DNA of 6,307 bases. Source: CAZRZN01 sp964604565. GTDB lineage: Bacteria; Pseudomonadota; Alphaproteobacteria; Rhodobacterales; Rhodobacteraceae. Every line of letters begins with the position of its first letter. The first letter of the stretch is position 1. Position numbers and translations under genes: made by a program. The notes under the pieces were generated by a model that ran no database searches, had not been told where the DNA came from, and worked only from the letters and a program-made list of their open reading frames with translations. The stretch is from assembly GCA_964604565.1 (NCBI GenBank), contig CAZRZN010000252.1, positions 1 through 6,307 on the forward strand. The letters run 5' to 3'. Positions 1-6,000 of the stretch are shown piece after piece.

Positions 1-22
1 TCCGAAACCGGTCTCGCTCGTC

Positions 23-28
23 GGAGGT
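23..28 (+). promoter_or_regulatory. Ribosome-binding site (Shine-Dalgarno) for the ATG at 37
   Basis: GGAGGT matches the anti-Shine-Dalgarno core and sits 8 bases before the ATG at 37-39, a good spacing. It is the main argument for starting the protein there rather than upstream of the window. In GC-rich coding DNA such a hexamer can occur by chance, and only 36 bases of upstream sequence are available, so no promoter can be judged. Confidence 0.5.
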
Positions 29-36
29 CGATCCCG

Positions 37-3000
37 ATGATCGGCGCCGACGATGCGGCGGACGATCTGTCGGGCGGGGCCGATGCGGACCGGATTCGGG
101 GCCGGGCGGGCAATGACGTGATCCGCGGCGACGGCGGCGACGACGTGCTTGAGGGTGGCGCAGGCGATGACCTGATCGAAGGCGGGGCCGGGCGCGACAT
201 GCTGGATGGCGGCGCGGACGATGACAGGCTTTATGGCACATCGACAAGCCTGCCCGGGGTCGAGGGCGAGGTGGATCGCCTGTTCGGGCGCGCCGGTGAC
301 GATCTTTTGGCCGGCGGGCTGGGCAACGATCTGATGTTCGGCGGGCTGGGCGATGACGACCTGCTGGCCGGGGCCTCCACCGGGGACCTATTGGACTGGG
401 GCCCGGGGACGGATGGTCCGGGCCTTGGTGCGGGATCGGCCGATCCTGTCGTGACGCCGGATCCAGCGCCCGCACCGGCGACGCCGACATTGCCCGATGC
501 GGTTGTTGCCGGTCCGGCCTGGACCACGCTTTCGGGCCTGTCCGGTCTTGACCTCGCGGATGCGCAGGGCCTCGATCCCGCAGGTTTCGATGTGGCGGGA
601 TCGGGCGGCGCGACCTTTGCCGCCTGGATCGACGGGCCGGGGCAGGGCGTGCATCTGGCACGGCAGACCGGCACGCTGTGGACGGAACTGGACGGGTCCG
701 CCACGGGGCAGGGGGTGGCACAGGGTGCGACCGGCACGCTGCGCGAGGTGCAGGTGACCACGGATGCCGATGGCGCGCCGGTGGTGGGCTGGATCGAGAC
801 CGGCGCGCAGGACGTGCTGCACGTCCTGTCCTGGGATGGCTCCGGCTGGCAGTCAGCGACACCGCTGGTTTTGGGGGCCGCGGGGGCGGCGGATCAACTC
901 CAGCTTATGCAGGGGTCCGATGCCGGCGGGGCGCTGGCGCTCTGGCGCACGGCCACCGGGATAGAGGCGCGGCAACTGGACGCTGGAACCTGGGGCACCC
1001 TCGGCGCCACGGGTCAGGTCTTGGCGGCGGCGGGGGTCACCGCCTTCGATGTGGCCCTTGATGGGGATACCGTCGCGCTGGCCTGGGCCACAGGAGAGGG
1101 GCTGACGTCGCAGGTCGAGGTGGCGCTTTTCTCATCGGGCACATGGGGCGCACCGCAGCAAGTCGGCGCGGCAGGCTTTGCGCCGACGCTGGCGTTCGAG
1201 GCCGGGTCGGGGGACCTGCATCTTGCCTTTGTGCAGGACAACGGCGCCGCGGGCCAGTTCGACAGCATCGCCGCCTGGGAATTGACCGGGGGGACATGGC
1301 AGGATCGGTCCGCCGGGCTGACGGTGGACGGACAGATCGCCGACGCGCCCCGGCTTGCGTCCGATGCGACCGGCGTCCACCTGATCTGGCAGGGCATCGA
1401 CACCGATGTGCCCGGCAATGGTGTCGACATCGAACACCGCATGCTCTCGGGGACGACATGGCAGGCCGGCTTGCCCGGTGAGGTGCTGAGCGCGGGCCTG
1501 ACGCCGCAGATGGGCACGCTGAACGGGCTTGAACTGTCCGTTCAGGACGGGCAGGCGCACGTCGGCTTCGTGACAGGCGGCGCTGACGACACCGGTTCCG
1601 CCTATCGCGGGTTTGTCACGCTGCGGGGGGACATGCCGCCCGGGGTGGCGCAGGCCGCCGATCTCTCGCAGGCTCAGGCGATCCTGAACGCCGCCACCGG
1701 CCCGGTAACCGTGGTCCTCGCCGAAGGCGACCATACCGGCGCGCTCACCCTGTCAGGGGACGGGCAGACCGTCATCGGTGCAGGGCGCGGCACTGTCATC
1801 GACGGCACAGTGACCGTGACCGGCACCGACGCGACCCTGTCCGGCGTGACCGCTGGCGATGTGATCGCGACGCAGGCGGACGGGCTGACGCTGCGCAATA
1901 TCACCGCATCCGGTGTGCAACTGACCGGCGGTGCGGGCATCGCAATCGAACGCATCGTGGTGACGGGGGCCCTGCAACTGGGTGGTCAATCCGATCTGCT
2001 CATGCGCGCATCCGAGATCCGGGGCGGAACCGTCATAGCGACCGCGCTTTCGGCCCGGATCGAGGGCAATGCGCTGGCCGGGGACACGGCGCTGACCATT
2101 TCCGCCCCGGTGACGGGAACGATTGTCGACAACGACATCGCGGGCGTGACGCTGGGCCTGGCCCATGACGCGGCCGCCCCGCTTTCCGGCAACCGGATCA
2201 GTGGCGAGACGGGTTTGGCCAGCACGGTCAGCGATCCTGCTGCTGCCTTTGGGGCCGACGGGCGGAATACGGTCACAGGGGTCACTACCGGTGTGCGTCT
2301 GACCGGGGCGACGCTGTTGAACACGGATGTCAGCGGCGGAACGGTGGGGGTCACCGGCTCCGGTCTGATCGGCGGCGCATCCATGGCGGACGGCGTGCGC
2401 GTGACCGACAGCGCGATAGGCGTCGATGCCTTTGATGGCCGGATCCTTTACCTGTCGGTGCAGGACAGCGGCATCGGTGTCAACGCCACGGCCGGTCAGG
2501 AAATCCTGCGCAGCACCTTCCAGCGGACGACCGATGCGGCGGTGCAGGTGTCCGGTGTATCCGGCGTCCAGATCGAAGCCATCACCGTCGATGCACCGAC
2601 GGGAGACGCCGTGCGCCTGCAAGACGGCGCGCAGAATGTGGAGGTTCTGTCCTCCGTCCTGTGGGTGGGTGCGGGGGTCGCGCTGAATGTGGCGGACAAT
2701 TCCCAGACCGGGTTCTTCAGCGATCACAACCTTCTGCATGCGGAAGGCACGGGGCGGATCGCATATTGGACGCGCGATTTCGACGACATCCTTGATTGGC
2801 AGATGGATCTTGCACGGTTTGACCTGAACTCTCAGGGAACCACGCGGATAAACCCGCTCCTGTCGCGGCCGGTCTTTGCCGACCGTGCGGGCGGGGATCT
2901 GTCGATCCTGCCTCGGCTGGCCGGGCAGAGCCAGTCCTCTCTGGCGGCGGAGGCGGGCGATCCCGCGCATCTGGCCGATCGGGAGGGCTTTGTGCCGAAC

Positions 3001-6000
3001 CTGCTGACCAACCCGGGCTTCGACGCCGACCTTTCGGGATGGACGGTCAACGCTTCGGCCACCCAGGGCGTAACGGGCGGGTTCCGTGACGGCGGGCATT
3101 TTGCGCCGGGGAATTCCTCGCTCGGCTTTGCCGAGCAGGTCGTGGCCCTGGACCTTACGCAGTTTTCCGCGGCGGAGATCGACGCGGGTCTGGCGGATCT
3201 GGTCTTCGGCGCGCGGATGCGCTCCGATGGGGCCGGACCCTTTGCGGATGCGGGCAGCGTGACCTTGACCTTCCGCGATGCGAACGGGGCGGCGGTGAAT
3301 GCGCCGATCCGGATCGACAGCACCAATCCCGGCGACCGTTGGGAGCGTCTGGCGACGCGGGTGGAAATTCCGGCCGGTGCGCGCGAAATCGTCTTCAGGT
3401 TCGAGGCGGCGCGCGACGGCAGCGGCACAAACCAGGCGCGACTGGACCAGGCGTTCGCCTTCATGACCTCCTCGCGGCTGGGCACCGATGCGGGCGCCGT
3501 GCCCGTGCCTGCGCGGGTGGCGGATGGCACGGTGGACACGCCGCGCCTGCGTCTGGTCTATCCCGACCTCTACACCGATTGGGAACGCGCCGAACCGCTG
3601 ACGATCCGCTGGGACAGCTTTGGCGATACCGGCGGATCGCCTGTGACCATCACGCTGTGGCAGGACACGGCCGACGGACCGGAACTGGTCACCACGATCG
3701 CCGCCGCCACGGCGGATGACGGCCAGCATGTCTGGATCCCGGAGACGAGCGGCATTGATTTCGGCACGCACGGCCTGCGGTTGCAAATCGCGCTTGCCGA
3801 CATGCCGGCGGTGTTTGACCGGGCCGACGAGCCGTTCAGCGTGCCGGAGGATGGCACCCAGTTCTGGGTCGATGACGGATCGGACGCCGACGACACCTTC
3901 ACGCCGGGCGCCACGGGGGACAACCGCAACACGGGCAAGACCGCCGCCGCGCCAAAGGGCAATCCGATCAACCTGTTGCGCGCCTATGAGCTTGGGGCCG
4001 GATCGATCCTGCATGTCGACACGGGCGATTATCCGCTGCTGGCGCCGATGCGTGTTTCGGGAACCTTCGATTTCGGGCTTGGCCTTGACGAAGGGTTCGT
4101 TCTGCGCGGATCGACCGCCGGGATGACGCAGCTCCGTCCGGTTCTGGGTCAGCAGACCGGCATCCATGCGCTGGAACTTTACGACGCGGATTTCATCACG
4201 ATCGAGAATGTCACGCTGGCGGATGCCGATCGCGGTCTGTGGGTGCATTCCGGATCGTCTGACCTGAATGTCGACGGGCTGACCGTGCGCGACATGCTGA
4301 GCGAAGGCATCCGCATCACGGAGGGTCTGCCCAACGGTGTCCTGCAAAACATCGACGTCCGCGATGTCGGCGGCGATGGTTTGTATATGGGCGGCGCATT
4401 GAGCCGGGTCTCCTCGGTGACGATGCGCGACATCGGCAGTGACGCTGTGCGGATCGAGGGCACGATCCCGGTGATCGAGATGCTCGACCTGCAAAGGATC
4501 GGTGACTATGGCGTCTACCTGCGCAATCCCGGTGCCGGCGCGCTGACGCAAAGCACGATTTCGGATGCCGACGATGGCATCTACGTCAGCAACACCGGGT
4601 CTTCCGATTTCAGCATCGGCGACCGCGACCTGTCGCTGGCGCTCGGGAATATCGTCACCGGCATCGACGGGAACGGGATCTACGCCAGCGGGGCGATCGT
4701 GGTCGCCGGCAACAGTGTCGACCGGTTCGGTCTGGCGCGCTTCGGGCGCGGTTTGTATTTGATCGGCGGGGCCGATGCCTACGATAACGTAATCTCCAAC
4801 GGTGATCGCGGGATCGACACATCGACCAGCTTTGCCCGGGTGGAGGGTAACAGGGTCTTCAACCAGTCGGACACCGGCATCACGACCAGCCGGTCCGGCA
4901 GCTTTTTCGGCAACGTGATCTACAACAGCGGCACGGGCATGTCGCTGTTCGGTTCCAGCGCGGTGACCGCGACCAACAACCTGATCTACAACACGTCCGG
5001 CACGGGTCTTGTGAGCAACGTGTCCGGTGGCGCAACGATCCGGTCCAACACGGTCGTAAAGACGTCCACCGGCTATGCGCTCGATGTTCTGAGCAGCGAC
5101 CGCAACGGCGTTGTGCGTGACAACATTCTGGTGGCCGACGGGATCGCCGCAACGGCGCTGCGGGTGAACCCGACCGCCCAGGCGAGTTTCGAGTCCGATT
5201 TCAACCTGTTCCATGCCACCGGCGGTGGCGTGACGGGTGTCTGGCAGAATGTCGCGCGGGAAACGCTGACGGATTGGCGCAATGCCAGCTTCCTCGATGG
5301 CAACAGCCTTGTCGGCGATCCGCTGTTCGTCGATCCGACCGGCGCGGACGGGGTGATCGGGGCGACGGGTGCGGCGTTCGGCGCGGATGACAATTTCCAC
5401 CTGCAAAGCCTTTACGGTCAGGAGACGGCCGCGTCGCTGGCGCCCGTGCGCGACGCGGCGACCGGCCTGCCGGTCAGCATTCTGTCGGCGCGTGCCAACG
5501 GAACGGCGCAATCGCCGGGGATCGACCGCGCCGATCTGGCCGCGCCGATCGGCGAGGAGCCGGCGCAAAACGGCGGCTATCGCAACCTCGGCGCCTATGG
5601 TGGCACGGTTCAGGCGTCCAACAGTCCGGCGCAGTTCATTCTGGTCACCTCCCCGACGCTGGGCGAGAGCGTGCAGCGCGGTGATATGCTGGAGATCGAC
5701 TGGCGGTCGGCGGGCGTCACGGGCACCGTGGATATCGCGCTGTCGCAGGATGGCGGTGCTTTTGCGCCCCTTGCGACCGGCGAGGTCAACGACGGCAATT
5801 TCACATGGACCGTTCCGGATGTGCAGCCCATCGACAGCTACAGCCTGCGCATCACCGCGTCCGATGATGCGACGCTTGGCGGGGTTTCGCCGGACTTCGA
5901 CATCGCCGCGCCAATCACCACCTATTACGTCAATGACGGATCGTTGCAGGGGGATGAGTTCAGCCTTGCGGTGGGCGACGCGGCCAACGACGGTCTGTCG

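Noticed and set aside
73..369. DNA tandem repeat or CRISPR-like array from the 27-base periodicity
   Set aside because: The period is that of the coding nonapeptides. Units differ at many bases, with no constant repeat/spacer pattern.
520..1635. Sialidase (BNR/Asp-box) assignment for the propeller
   Set aside because: No clear S-x-D-x-G-x-T-W box is present. The recurring G-T-W turns only resemble it superficially.
388..1734. Further minus-strand open frames in the same antisense register (388-822 and 1132-1734)
   Set aside because: They end at the sense codons CTA (388) and TCA (1132) and have the same compositional character. They are shadows of the sense gene.
1753..5568. Minus-strand open frame of 1,271 codons starting at TTG
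   Set aside because: It lies in exact antisense register to the real gene and is open only because the sense frame lacks TCA/TTA/CTA codons. Its product is a featureless Arg/His/Gln/Asp-rich chain with no recognisable domain, while the sense frame has clear RTX and beta-helix motifs.
3856..5625. Alginate C5-epimerase or pectate-lyase activity, suggested by beta-helix plus RTX
   Set aside because: I found no DPHE-type epimerase motif or lyase catalytic Asp/Arg cluster in the helices, and the RTX block is far away at the N-terminus. Fold similarity alone does not support enzyme activity.
5572..5625. C-terminal anchor, suggested by the choice-of-anchor-Q-like ending
   Set aside because: The frame continues into another Ig-like domain and a third helix, and no hydrophobic membrane segment or sorting motif follows.
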